Shown: positions 8,401 through 17,680, counted from the first letter of the stretch. The stretch: 64,000 bases of DNA from DATKFM01 sp963810485 (GCA_963810485.1 CAWENQ010000008.1:300116-364115); one strand, 5' to 3'. Notes: generated from the sequence alone by a model not told the origin. Made by a program: numbers and translations.

Positions 8401-9462
8401 GTGAGAAGTGGGAATCCGAGCGTGGCATCGTCAGCGGCAAGACAGATAGAACTGCCAGAAGCCTTCACCGGCGGCGCGGAACCGATCCGCGCCCGGCCGG
8501 CGCCGGTGGTGATACCGATCGAGCTGCTGAGGCTGCCCGGCCGCCCGATCAATCTGGACAACTGCTTCGTCGCCATCGACAACCTGCCGTTCGGCGTGCG
8601 CCTCACCGCCGGCGTCACCAACGACGAGTCGACCTGGCTGCTGACGCCGCGGCAGATGGAAGAAGTGGCCCTGGTGGTGCCTTCGGCGGAAACCGAATCC
8701 TTCAATGTTTCGGTCCGCATCGTGATGCTGGACCCCGACGGCTATGATTTCGCCACCACGATCGCGCGCTTCGACGTGATGGCGCGGGTGGAGCCCGGCC
8801 CGCGCGGGATCGCGCCGCCGGTGGAGCTGGATTTCCGCCGTTTCTGCGGCGGCTCGACCGGCTGGTTCGAGGCGCGCTTCGGCACGACCGAGGTTCCGAC
8901 GCTGCGGCTGGTCGATTCCGAGGATGAGCTGCTTTCATCCGGTCAGGCAGCGCATGGCGAAAAGTCCGGCGCAGAGCCGCGCCTCGGCGTCATCGAGCAG
9001 ATGATCATGGCGGCGCGCGTGGAGTGGGAGGCGGAGGAGAATGCCCGCTTCGCCCGCGGCCAGGAGCAATGGCAGGAGCTGGAGGATCAGCGCCGCGCCA
9101 TCCAGAACATCGAAGCCGACGACCGGCTGAGCCGCCTGCTGGCGGAGGCCGAGGAACGCTGGCAGGTCAAGGAGTGCGAGCGGCTGTTCACCGCCGAACT
9201 GGCCTGGCAGACGGCGGAGAACGAAAGGATCGCGGCGCATGACGTGCGCTGGCATGCCAAGATGGCCCAGGTCTACTCCGTCCTGGCCAGCCGCGGCATC
9301 GAGATCCCGCCGGAATTGCTGGATGTGCACGCGGCCCTGACCGGCGTTGCGCTGCCGCTGGAGATCAAGCCGCCGCGACGCTGGCCGAATATGGTGCGGG
9401 AGTGGCGCTTGGCCGCGGCCATCGTCCTGGCCGTCGGGGTCACCGCGCTGCTGAGCTTCTGA
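8401..9462 (+). CDS. tail-anchored coiled-coil protein with a cadherin/Ig-like domain, function unknown
   Basis: I do not recognise a named family. From the GTG at 8401 the product is about 353 residues; a GTG at 8422 is equally possible, as neither has a clear ribosome site. Residues about 45-140 form a beta-rich module (LPFGVRLTAGVTNDESTWLLTPRQMEEVALVV) resembling alphaproteobacterial cadherin/Ig-like repeats. Residues about 200-290 are a Trp/Glu/Arg-rich helical region with repeated RW..KE / WQ.AE spacing, likely coiled coil. The last 20 residues (LAAAIVLAVGVTALLSF) form a single membrane helix at the extreme C-terminus, so the protein is probably tail-anchored with the bulk in the cytoplasm. 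Confidence 0.6.
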   Translation: MRSGNPSVASSAARQIELPEAFTGGAEPIRARPAPVVIPIELLRLPGRPINLDNCFVAIDNLPFGVRLTAGVTNDESTWLLTPRQMEEVALVVPSAETESFNVSVRIVMLDPDGYDFATTIARFDVMARVEPGPRGIAPPVELDFRRFCGGSTGWFEARFGTTEVPTLRLVDSEDELLSSGQAAHGEKSGAEPRLGVIEQMIMAARVEWEAEENARFARGQEQWQELEDQRRAIQNIEADDRLSRLLAEAEERWQVKECERLFTAELAWQTAENERIAAHDVRWHAKMAQVYSVLASRGIEIPPELLDVHAALTGVALPLEIKPPRRWPNMVREWRLAAAIVLAVGVTALLSF

Positions 9463-9540
9463 GATCCGTCGCGACGCGCCGTCGCTGTTCAACTCCCTGG
9501 ATTTGTGCCTTGATTGCTGATGGCTGCAGAAGGCATTGCC

Positions 9541-10350
9541 ATGGCTGTTGTCGACACTCTCGCCGTTACCGAAGCCGAGGTCGCCGCATTCCGCGATGAC
9601 GGGGCGGTGTGCCTGCGCGGCCTGTTCCGCGACTGGGTCGAAGGCTTGCGCCGGGGCGTGGAGCGGAACATCGCGGCACCGTCGGCGGATGTGAAACTCT
9701 ATGACGGCAGCCGCGGCGGCCGGTTCTTCGGCGACTACTGCAACTGGGACCGCATTCCAGAATACCGGGAGTTCATCTTCAAATCGCCGGCCGCTGCCAT
9801 TGCCGGCCGGATGATGGCCTCCCGCAGCGTGCGGCTGTTCCACGAGCATGTGCTGGTGAAGGAGCCGAACGCCGATGTGCCGACGCCCTGGCACCACGAC
9901 CAGCCTTATTACAATGTGGACGGCACGCAGACTTGCTCGCTGTGGATTCCCCTGGACCATGTGCCCCGGGATACGGTGCCGGAGTTCGTCGCGGGATCGC
10001 ACAAATGGGGCCGCTTCTTCCGGCCGGAGCGGTTCAACAAGACGGCGCTGAATGCCGATGACGGGCTGGAACCGGTGCCCGATATCGACGGCGAGCGCGG
10101 CCGGTACAACATCCTCGGCTGGGCGATGGAGCCGGGCGATGCGGTGGCCTTCAGCTATCTGGCGCTCCATGGCGCGCCGGCAAATCTGCAGTCGGCCAAC
10201 CGCCGCCGCGCCTTCTCGCTGCGGATGGTCGGCGACAATGCCCGCTGGGCGGTGCGCCGGGGCATGACCTCGCCGCCCTTCCGCGGCGTCACGCTGTCCC
10301 ACGGTGCTGTCATGGAGGCGCCGGAATTTCCCCTGCTCTGGCAGGCCTAG
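9541..10350 (+). CDS. phytanoyl-CoA dioxygenase (PhyH) family Fe(II)/2-oxoglutarate hydroxylase
   Basis: A 269-residue double-stranded beta-helix oxygenase. The HxD iron ligands are H118 and D120 in PWHHDQPYYN, the distal His is H210 in LALHGAPAN, and the 2-oxoglutarate Arg lies in the RRRAFSLR stretch that follows. The fold is complete for the family. The ATG at 9541 is chosen for its AGAAGG upstream; an in-frame ATG nine codons earlier is possible. It is followed at 71 bases by a 3-hydroxyacyl-CoA-type dehydrogenase and then a BKACE, which suggests that it installs the hydroxyl group those enzymes act on. The substrate is unknown. Confidence 0.88.
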   Translation: MAVVDTLAVTEAEVAAFRDDGAVCLRGLFRDWVEGLRRGVERNIAAPSADVKLYDGSRGGRFFGDYCNWDRIPEYREFIFKSPAAAIAGRMMASRSVRLFHEHVLVKEPNADVPTPWHHDQPYYNVDGTQTCSLWIPLDHVPRDTVPEFVAGSHKWGRFFRPERFNKTALNADDGLEPVPDIDGERGRYNILGWAMEPGDAVAFSYLALHGAPANLQSANRRRAFSLRMVGDNARWAVRRGMTSPPFRGVTLSHGAVMEAPEFPLLWQA

Positions 10351-10421
10351 GGCCGCCGGGTTCCCTCGACGCACTCCCGCCGCTCTTCTAAGCTGTTGCG
10401 GAAGAAAACGGGGGAGGCCGC

Positions 10422-11378
10422 GTGGCTGACGACAGCAAGGGACGCATCGCCATCATCGGTGCGGGGTTCATCGGCCGGGCCTGGGCCATCGTGTTCGGCC
10501 GCGCCGGCTATCAGGCGAGGCTGTACGATGCGATCGAGGGCGCGGCGGCAAAGGCGCTGACGGCCATCGACGACAGCCTCGCCGATCTCAAGCAGGCCGA
10601 GTTGATCGCCGATCCGGCGCCGATCCGCGGCCGGATCATCGCCTGCAAATCGATTTCCGAAGCGCTCGATGGCGCGCTTCATGCCCAGGAAAATGTCTGG
10701 GAACAGCGCGACCTCAAGACGAAGATCTTTGCCGAGATGGATGCGGCGGCAGGACCGGAGACGGTGCTGGCCAGCTCCTCCTCGGCGATCCCGGCCTCCG
10801 AATACACCGCCGAGCTCAAGGGCCGCGACCGCTGCCTGGTGGCCCATCCCGGCAATCCGCCCTATCTGCTCCCGGTCGTGGAGCTGGTGCCGTCGCCCTG
10901 GACCGCGCCGGCGGCGATGGACCGCAGCCACCGCCTGTTCGAATCGGTGGGGCAGGTGCCGGTGCGGCTGAACCGGGAGATCGCCGGCTTCGTCATGAAC
11001 CGGCTGCAGGCCGGCGTGGTCTGCGAGGCCATGAGCCTGGTGGGCCAGGGCATCATCTCGCCTGAAGACCTGGACAAGGTGATGCGCCACAGCCTGGGGC
11101 TGCGCTGGTCATTCATGGGACCGTTCGAGACCATGGACCTGAATGCGCCCAACGGCTTCCAGGACTATCTGGACCGCTACCGCATTCCCTATCAGAAAAT
11201 GGGCGCCCAGTTGGGCGTCGCCGATCCCTGGACCAAGGAAGCCAGCGACGCCGTATTGGCGACGCGGGACTCGAAGACGCCGCGGGCCAATCTGCCGGCA
11301 CGGCGGCGCTGGCGCGACCGGCGGCTGATGGCGCTGCGCCGCCAGATCGCCCAGGCCGAGCGCGACATCGGTGATTAG
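10422..11378 (+). CDS. 3-hydroxyacyl-CoA dehydrogenase family protein (L-carnitine/L-gulonate dehydrogenase-like)
   Basis: A 318-residue NAD-dependent dehydrogenase starting at GTG. The N-terminus carries the Rossmann motif IAIIGAGFIGRAWA followed by an acidic residue (YDA) favouring NAD. The catalytic-region signatures SSSSAIPASEY and VAHPGNPPYLLPVVELV are of the lambda-crystallin/carnitine dehydrogenase type, with the helical dimerisation domain after residue 185 (GFVMNRLQAGVVCEA, GLRWSFMGPFE). Relatives oxidise small 3-hydroxy acids such as L-carnitine or L-gulonate rather than acyl-CoA. Its product would be a beta-keto acid, exactly the substrate class of the BKACE encoded 47 bases downstream. 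Confidence 0.85.
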   Translation: MADDSKGRIAIIGAGFIGRAWAIVFGRAGYQARLYDAIEGAAAKALTAIDDSLADLKQAELIADPAPIRGRIIACKSISEALDGALHAQENVWEQRDLKTKIFAEMDAAAGPETVLASSSSAIPASEYTAELKGRDRCLVAHPGNPPYLLPVVELVPSPWTAPAAMDRSHRLFESVGQVPVRLNREIAGFVMNRLQAGVVCEAMSLVGQGIISPEDLDKVMRHSLGLRWSFMGPFETMDLNAPNGFQDYLDRYRIPYQKMGAQLGVADPWTKEASDAVLATRDSKTPRANLPARRRWRDRRLMALRRQIAQAERDIGD

Positions 11379-11425
11379 CCGGCGCGCCCGGACGCATCAC
11401 AGCAAGAAAACAATCGGAGAGGACC

Positions 11426-12362
11426 ATGGCCGCCGCCCGCAAAGTCGTCATCACCTGCGCCGTCACCGGCTCGATCCATACGCCGACCATGACGCCCCAT
11501 CTGCCGATCACGCCGGATGAGATCGCCCAGGCGGCGATCGGCGCGGCGGAGGCGGGAGCAGCGATCATCCATCTCCATGCCCGCGATCCCAAGGACGGCC
11601 GGCCGACGCCCGACCCCGAGGTGTTCATGCAGTTCCTGCCGCGCATCAAGCAGAGTTGCGATGCCGTGCTCAACATCACCACCGGCGGCGGCGCCGGCAT
11701 GACGGTGGCGGAGCGGCTGGCCGGCGCGCTGCGGGCCAAGCCGGAGATGGCCACCTGCAACATGGGTTCGATGAATTTCGGCCTCTATCCCATGCTCGGC
11801 AAATACAAGGAGTTCAAATACGACTGGGAGCCGAAACATCTGGAGAACTCGCGGGATTTCATCTTCCGCAACACATTTAAGGATATCGAGCATGTGATGA
11901 AGGATCTCGGCGAGGGCTGCGGCACGCGCTTCGAGTTCGAATGCTACGATGTGGGCCATCTCTACACGCTGGCCCATTTCCTGGAGCGCGGCATCGTCAA
12001 GCCGCCGCTGTTCGTGCAGACCATCTTCGGCATCCTCGGCGGCATCGGCGCCGATACCGAGAATGTCGCCCATATGAAGCGCATCGCCGACAAGCTGTTC
12101 GGCGACCAGTATGTCTGGTCGGTGCTGGCGGCGGGCCGGCATCAGATGTCGTTCGTCACCCTGGCGGCGATCATGGGCGGCAATGTGCGGGTTGGGCTGG
12201 AGGAACTCGATATATGTCGGCAAGGGTCAGCTCGCGAAGAGCAATGCCGAGCAGGTTAGCCGCATCCGGACAATTCTGGAAAACCTGTCGCTGGAGATCG
12301 CCACGCCGAAGGAGGCGCGGGCCATGCTTGACCTCAAGGGCGGCGACCAGGTTGCTTTCTGA
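11426..12362 (+). CDS. BKACE (DUF849) beta-keto acid cleavage enzyme, one frameshift
   Basis: About 311 residues once a single extra A at 12204-12205 is removed. Upstream of it the frame gives AVTGSIHTPTMTPHLPITP, GAAIIHLHARDPKDG (His pair), NITTGGGAG, CNMGSMNFG and GGNVRVGLE. Downstream the other frame continues the family sequence as SIYVGKGQLAKSNAEQ and the C-terminal ATPKEARAMLDL. Without the correction the protein ends early in unrelated residues. It is the third gene of an apparent operon after the dioxygenase and the dehydrogenase. It is close to members known to cleave 3-dehydrocarnitine to glycine betaine, but that specificity is only an inference. Confidence 0.85.
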
Positions 12363-12511
12363 AGGGGCCTGCGCCAATCTGTCCTCGCTCCCATAGCTCT
12401 TCTTGACGGCGAATCGCCTGCGACTTTTGTAAGCTGGCCGTCGAAGACGCTGCCCGCGCTTGCGGCGGAACCGCCGCCGGCCAGCGAGGCGTGACGATGG
12501 AGGAACTGCTC

Positions 12512-13021
12512 ATGCGCGGCATTGCCGCCCGCCTCTGCTTGCTGGCGATCCTATTTGCCATGACTTCGCCGGCAGGGGCCGAAACCCTGCCCGCACCCGC
12601 CGGCGAGGTTATCCTGACTGTCGATGGCGCGATCGGGAATACCACCGACGGCAAGGAAGCGCGGTTCGACATGGCGGCGCTGGAAGCTCTGGGCCTGACC
12701 ACGGTGAAGACATCGACGCCCTGGACCGACGGGGTGGTCACCTACGAAGGGGTGCTCGGCCGCGTGCTCATGGAGCATGTGGGGGCCAAGGGCAGCAAGC
12801 TGGTGGCGCGGGCCCTCAACGACTATCTGGCGGACATACCGATCGCCGATTTCACCGACTACGACGTCGTTCTCGCCGTCAAGGCCAACGGCGCCTATCT
12901 GCCGATTCGCGACAAGGGGCCGATTTTCGTGGTCTATCCCCTGGATGCCCATCCGGATCTCCGGAACAACACCATCTATTCCCGCTGTGTTTGGCAGCTG
13001 ACCCGGCTGACGGTGCAATAG
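12512..13021 (+). CDS. secreted molybdopterin-binding-fold protein
   Basis: About 169 residues. A signal peptide is clear (MRGIAARLCLLAILFAM then SPAGA, cleavage near residue 24). The mature part (LTVDGAIGNTT, FDMAALEALG, TPWTDGVVTYEGVLG, GYLPIRDKG-like segment, VVYPLDAHPDLR, YSRCVWQLTRL) resembles the sulfite-oxidase-type molybdopterin-binding fold seen in small periplasmic alphaproteobacterial proteins. The cofactor-ligating Cys is not obvious, so it may be a non-catalytic relative. ATG 12512 is chosen because the hydrophobic signal starts there; starts at 12491 and 12497 are possible. It lies just upstream of a sensor kinase, a pairing also seen with signalling genes elsewhere, so a sensory role is possible. 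Confidence 0.65.
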   Translation: MRGIAARLCLLAILFAMTSPAGAETLPAPAGEVILTVDGAIGNTTDGKEARFDMAALEALGLTTVKTSTPWTDGVVTYEGVLGRVLMEHVGAKGSKLVARALNDYLADIPIADFTDYDVVLAVKANGAYLPIRDKGPIFVVYPLDAHPDLRNNTIYSRCVWQLTRLTVQ

Positions 13022-13155
13022 CGCGCCGGCCGGCTCCGGCAATAATTCTGGCCGCTTCTTAACCGCCGCGCGGCGGTTATACTTCCCCTCCCGGTTGCGG
13101 CGGATTCCGCCGCCTGTGCATCCATTCGGGTGCCTGCGGCCAATGGTGACGGCAG

Positions 13156-16100
13156 ATGATAATGAGCGGACTGACAACCAAGCGCCTGTGGATCGGCGGG
13201 ATCCTCGTCGGCGGCTATCTGGCGGCGGCCATCGCGCTCTTCTTCATGATCTCGGAGCGGATCTCCGGGCTCGGCGACCGCGACCTCGCCACCATCGTCT
13301 GGTCCGGCGCCCGGCTGCAGACTGAATACTTCCGGTTGCGCCAGGCGGTCGAGACCGGTGCCTACATGGCGCCGCCGGATGCCGCCAAGCTGATCAGCGA
13401 TCGCTATGAGATCGTTCTCAACCGTTTGAACGTGCTCCAGCACGGCCAGACACATGACGCCTATTCCAAGGAGGCCGAAAGCGTCGCCCTGTTCGACAAC
13501 ATCAGAAGTCTGTTCGTGGGACTCGAGCCGCAAATCAGCCTGATCAAGGCGGGCAATCTCGCACCGATCGCCAAGGTCGATGAGGTTCTGGTGTCGCTGG
13601 AGGATGCGATCTCCGGGTTCAGCAGCAAGCTGGTGAATTTGATCGATTCCGACTTGCACGACTACTATCAGGACTTCGCCACCCAGACGCGGCTGCTCGC
13701 CGCGCTGCTGCTGGGCCAGATCCTGATGGCGATCCTGTTCTTCTTCATCCTGACGCGGCAGGTCTCGCGGCTGCAACTGGCGCAGGCGGCGCTGGTTGAC
13801 GCCAACGCCAATCTGCGCAACAGCGAAAGCACCATCCGCCAGAGCCAGGCCGAGCTGGCCACCGCCCGGCAGCGACTGCTGGACGGCATCGAGGCGATTC
13901 CCGACGGTTTTGCCCTCTATGATGCCGACGACCGCCTGGTGATCAGCAACAGCGTGCTGCGCTCCCGCTTCGGCATGGAGGGGGAGGCGATTCTTCCGGG
14001 CCAGACCTTCGAGGAGATCCTGCGCCGCCGGCTGGCCGCCAGGCGATTGCCGGTTGTCGGCGGCGAGGAGGAGGCGTGGATCGCCGACCGGCTGCGGGAG
14101 CATCGCGCGGGCACGACGGCGCGGGAGATGCGGATGGATGGCGACCGCACCTACCGCGTCGCCGAACGGCGCACCGTGGATGGCGGCATCGTCACCGTCG
14201 TTACCGACATCACGGAATCCAAGGAGCGCGAGCAGCGGCTGCATGAGAGCCAGGAGATCCTGCGCAGCCTGCTGGACAATGTGCCTGTCGTCGTGACCAT
14301 GACCGATGTGTCCCGGCGCCTGCTGCTGCTGAACCGGGCCGCGGAACGCCGCTACGACAGGCGGGCCATCGACGTGATCGGCCGCGACCTCCTGGATATC
14401 CTGCCGGAGCCCGACAAATTGCCCGATATCAGCAAGAACCATGCGCGGCTGCTGGAAACCAAGCAGCCGCAGGTCGGTCATGTTTACACGATACCGGGCG
14501 ATGAGGGAGACGAGACCTGGATCGTCAACCGCATTCCCGTGCTGAACGAAGCGGGGCAGGTGAAATACGTCATCCGCACCAGCTATGAGGTGCCGCAGTT
14601 GACCCACGCCTACCACGCGCTGGAGGAAAGCCGCACGCGCCTGCTGGATGCGGTCATCCGGGCGCGCCTGACCTACAGGGTCGGCTCCGACGATGGCAAA
14701 AGCTCAGTCATCGGCCCCGGCGCCACCACGACGCTGGGTTTCGACACCGATCTCGTCACTCTGACCGATGAGGCATATCTGGCGCGGGTTCACGAAGCCG
14801 ACCACGACCGCGTCCGGCGGATCTACGATCGCGGCAATCGCGATGCCGACCGGTTCGCCGTCGAGTACCGTTTCGTGCGCCCCGACAATGACGTCATCTG
14901 GATCCGGGAGACGGCGGAAATCGTGCCGGCCGGTGCCGGCGACAAGACGGCGCGGCGGGTCGGCACGCTGCAGGATGTCACGGAGCAGAAGCAGATCGAG
15001 ATCGCGCTGCGACAGAGCGAAGCGCGGCTCAAGGGATTCCTCGATCACGCGCCGATGATCATGTACCTGAAGGACACCGAGGGCCGTTTCCTGCTGGTCA
15101 ACAGGGAGCTGGAGCGCATCGAGCGGTTTCCCGTGGCGCCGGCCGTCGGGCGCAAGGAATCGGATCTCTACCCGAAAACCCTGGCGGAAGCTTTCGACAC
15201 CCATGACCGGGAAGTCATCGCCAAGGGCGAGCCGGTCAGCCGAGAGTTCACCATCCCCGACCTCTCGCCGGAATATCACGAGGTGATGACCATCAAGTTC
15301 CCGATCCGCGACGACAGCGGCCGGATCATCGCCGTCGGCGGATTCTCCCAGGACGTTTCCGAACGGAAACGCGCCGAGCGAACGCTGAAGGAAAGCGAAG
15401 CCCGCCTGCGCCGCGCCCAGCAGCAGGCGCGCCTCACTTATTGGAGCTGGGACCTCGGCAACCACAGCTATACCTGGGCGCCGGGCTCCGGCGCCCTATT
15501 GGGAATCGAGGACGCGGCGCTGCCGGCGCGCCAAGCTGATATGACGCCGATCATCCACCCCGATGACCGGGAGCGGCAGTTCGCGATGCTCGACGCTCTC
15601 GAAGCCGGCCGTGACAGTTATGAAGCCGAGATCCGGCTGGTGCGGCCCGATGGCGGCATCGTCTGGGTGCGCGAGCAGGGCGATGTGGAACGGGACGCCC
15701 AGGGCGCTCGCGTCAATGTCAGCGGCACGCTGCAGGACATCAGCCCCTATCGCCTGCTGGAGGAGCAGCTCATCCAGTCGCAGAAAATGGAGGCGCTGGG
15801 CCAGCTCACCGGCGGCATCGCCCACGACTTCAACAATCTGCTGGCGGTAATTCTGGGCAATCTGGATCTGCTTAGCGAAAATGCCGGATTGGTGCAGCCG
15901 GCCAAGCGGCATATCGATCTGGCCCGCCGCGCGGCGACGCGGGGTGCCGAAATGACCCGGCGGCTGCTGATCTTCGCCCGGCGCCAGCCGCTGGCGCCGC
16001 GGGTCACCGACATCAACGATCTCATCCGCAACATGGATGAACTTCTGCGCCGCCCGCTGGGGCGCACCATCGATGTACGGCTCGATCTGACGGAAGCTCT

Positions 16101-16944
16101 ATGGCCGGCGGAAATCGACCAGGGGCAGATGGAGATGACGCTGCTCAATCTCGGCGTCAATGCGCGCGACGCCATGCCCGAAGGCGGCATCCTGCGCATG
16201 ACCACGGACAACTTCACCGCGGTTCCGGGCCAGGCCGATCTGCCGAAGAATCTTCGGCCCGGCGACTATGTCCGCATCATGGTGAGCGACACCGGCCGCG
16301 GCATGACCGCCGAGGTGCAGGCCCGCGCCTTCGATCCCTTTTTCACCACCAAGGATATCGGCCGCGGCACCGGCCTGGGACTCAGCATGGCCTACGGCTT
16401 CGTCACGCAGTCCGGCGGCCATATCGACCTATCGAGCGCACCGGGCCGCGGCACGGTGGTGCGCATCCTGCTGCCCCGCAGCTATCAGCCGGTCCCCGGG
16501 ATCAAGCCGATCGCCTTCGTCGCCGGTCTCGGCGAGACCGCGCCCACGGAACGGGTGCTGGTGGTGGAGGACGATGACGATGTCCGCGATGTGGTGATGG
16601 AACAGCTCAACAGCCTGGGTTTCGCAGCGGTCGGCGCCGCCGACGGCGCGGAGGCGTTGAAGCTGGTGGAGAGGGAAGGCCAGTTCAGCCTGTTCGTGCT
16701 CGATATCGTGCTGCCGGGCGGCGTGCGCGGCACCGATATCGCGCGCATCGTGCAGAAGCGGGATGACAGCGCCAAGATACTCTATATGTCCGGCTTCGTT
16801 CCCGACGCGGGAACCGAGCAGGAGCATCTGGATCCCGCGGCGCCCTGCCTGACCAAGCCCTTCAGCAAGGCGGCTTTGACAGCGGCGATCACCCAGCTGC
16901 TATCGGAGGAACCGGCGGCAGCGGATGCCGCCGGCAGCAGCTAG
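13156..16944 (+). CDS. membrane-bound multi-PAS hybrid sensor histidine kinase/response regulator
   Basis: A 1262-residue inner-membrane kinase. Two membrane helices (about residues 11-31 and 178-199) frame a helical periplasmic sensor. Four to five PAS/PAC modules follow at about 243-345, 370-480, 497-615, 625-740 and 757-870, several ending in the typical DVTE/DVSE motifs. The HisKA phosphoacceptor is H890 in GGIAHDFNNLL. The ATPase domain (about 975-1108) has N, G1 (DTGRGM), F (FDPFFTTK) and G2 (GTGLGLS) boxes. A C-terminal receiver (about 1132-1250) carries D1183 in FVLDIVLPGG. The HDFNN form marks the subclass with internal phosphorelay. No output regulator gene is adjacent, so the target is unknown. 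Confidence 0.93.
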   Translation: MIMSGLTTKRLWIGGILVGGYLAAAIALFFMISERISGLGDRDLATIVWSGARLQTEYFRLRQAVETGAYMAPPDAAKLISDRYEIVLNRLNVLQHGQTHDAYSKEAESVALFDNIRSLFVGLEPQISLIKAGNLAPIAKVDEVLVSLEDAISGFSSKLVNLIDSDLHDYYQDFATQTRLLAALLLGQILMAILFFFILTRQVSRLQLAQAALVDANANLRNSESTIRQSQAELATARQRLLDGIEAIPDGFALYDADDRLVISNSVLRSRFGMEGEAILPGQTFEEILRRRLAARRLPVVGGEEEAWIADRLREHRAGTTAREMRMDGDRTYRVAERRTVDGGIVTVVTDITESKEREQRLHESQEILRSLLDNVPVVVTMTDVSRRLLLLNRAAERRYDRRAIDVIGRDLLDILPEPDKLPDISKNHARLLETKQPQVGHVYTIPGDEGDETWIVNRIPVLNEAGQVKYVIRTSYEVPQLTHAYHALEESRTRLLDAVIRARLTYRVGSDDGKSSVIGPGATTTLGFDTDLVTLTDEAYLARVHEADHDRVRRIYDRGNRDADRFAVEYRFVRPDNDVIWIRETAEIVPAGAGDKTARRVGTLQDVTEQKQIEIALRQSEARLKGFLDHAPMIMYLKDTEGRFLLVNRELERIERFPVAPAVGRKESDLYPKTLAEAFDTHDREVIAKGEPVSREFTIPDLSPEYHEVMTIKFPIRDDSGRIIAVGGFSQDVSERKRAERTLKESEARLRRAQQQARLTYWSWDLGNHSYTWAPGSGALLGIEDAALPARQADMTPIIHPDDRERQFAMLDALEAGRDSYEAEIRLVRPDGGIVWVREQGDVERDAQGARVNVSGTLQDISPYRLLEEQLIQSQKMEALGQLTGGIAHDFNNLLAVILGNLDLLSENAGLVQPAKRHIDLARRAATRGAEMTRRLLIFARRQPLAPRVTDINDLIRNMDELLRRPLGRTIDVRLDLTEALWPAEIDQGQMEMTLLNLGVNARDAMPEGGILRMTTDNFTAVPGQADLPKNLRPGDYVRIMVSDTGRGMTAEVQARAFDPFFTTKDIGRGTGLGLSMAYGFVTQSGGHIDLSSAPGRGTVVRILLPRSYQPVPGIKPIAFVAGLGETAPTERVLVVEDDDDVRDVVMEQLNSLGFAAVGAADGAEALKLVEREGQFSLFVLDIVLPGGVRGTDIARIVQKRDDSAKILYMSGFVPDAGTEQEHLDPAAPCLTKPFSKAALTAAITQLLSEEPAAADAAGSS

Positions 16945-16948
16945 AGTT

Positions 16949-16962
16949 TTCTCGGCCGAGAA
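16949..16962. terminator. candidate bidirectional hairpin between convergent genes
   Basis: TTCTCGGCCGAGAA is a perfect palindrome between the 3' ends of the hybrid kinase and the SDR gene. It is preceded by TTTT-rich and followed by AATTT sequence, so either strand gives a GC stem with a short U-rich flank. The stem is short, so termination is plausible but not certain. Confidence 0.35.
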
Positions 16963-16972
16963 TTTCCCGGGC

Positions 16973-17680
16973 CTAGAACTTTTCTGACCAGGGCCGCAGG
17001 TCCAACTCGTGGGTCCAGGCGCTGCGCGGCTGCCGGTGAAGTTGCCAATAGGCTTCGGCGATGGCGTTGGGGTCCAGCAGCGCATCCGGCGCATTCTCGC
17101 TGCGCTTGCGCCCGGCCCGATGTTCGGCCTCGATCATGCCGTCGACGATCACATGGGCGACGTGGATGCCCTTGGGGCCCAGCTCGCGGGCCATGCTCTG
17201 GGCCAGGGCGCGCAGCCCGAACTTGCCCACGGCAAAGCCGGCAAAGTTGGCCGCGCCCCGCAGCGAGGCCGTGGCGCCGGTGAAGAGGATCGTGCCCCGC
17301 CCGGCCGGCGCCATCAGGCGCGCGGCGGCGCGCCCGGCCAGGAAGCCGCCGAAACATCCGGCCCGCCAGCCGTCCTCGAAATCCTTGGCGGTCAGATCCA
17401 GGACCGATTTCGCCAGGAAGGCCCCGGCGTTGTAGACGACGAGCTGGGGGGCGCCGTGCTCGGCGGCGACCGCGGCAAACAGGCTCTCCACCTCAGCTTC
17501 CCGGGTGGCATCGCAGGCGATGGCCCTGGCGCCCAGGCCGGCCGCCAGCGGCTGCAGGCGGTCGGCGCTGCGGGCGGAGACGACCACGGCCAGCCCCTCC
17601 TGCCGGGCGCGGCGGGCCACGGCCGCACCCAGTCCTGGACCCGCACCTATAATGACGGCGCAGCCGCTGTCCGGGTTCAT
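16973..17680 (-). CDS. SDR family protein with Tyr-to-Phe change at the catalytic position
   Basis: A 235-residue Rossmann protein. It has the cofactor motif IIGAGPGLGAAVARR, VVVSARSADRL, the NAG motif (VYNAGAF) and the active-site helix NFAGFAVGKFGLRAL. In classical SDRs the last motif is YxxxK; here the Tyr is Phe while the Lys is kept, so ordinary proton transfer would be impaired. The segment ARELGPKGIHVAHVIVDG is typical of a proteobacterial subfamily that shares this feature, so it is probably not a decayed copy. It may be a divergent enzyme or a non-catalytic binding protein. The gene converges with the hybrid kinase. Confidence 0.82.
   Translation of the reverse strand: MNPDSGCAVIIGAGPGLGAAVARRARQEGLAVVVSARSADRLQPLAAGLGARAIACDATREAEVESLFAAVAAEHGAPQLVVYNAGAFLAKSVLDLTAKDFEDGWRAGCFGGFLAGRAAARLMAPAGRGTILFTGATASLRGAANFAGFAVGKFGLRALAQSMARELGPKGIHVAHVIVDGMIEAEHRAGRKRSENAPDALLDPNAIAEAYWQLHRQPRSAWTHELDLRPWSEKF

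Noticed and set aside
8935..10374. 479-residue open frame antisense to the coiled-coil and dioxygenase genes
   Set aside because: It crosses two real genes and a gap, with no recognisable motif.
12976..14616. 546-residue open frame antisense to the hybrid kinase
   Set aside because: It spans the kinase N-terminus with no domain signal; the kinase is clearly real.
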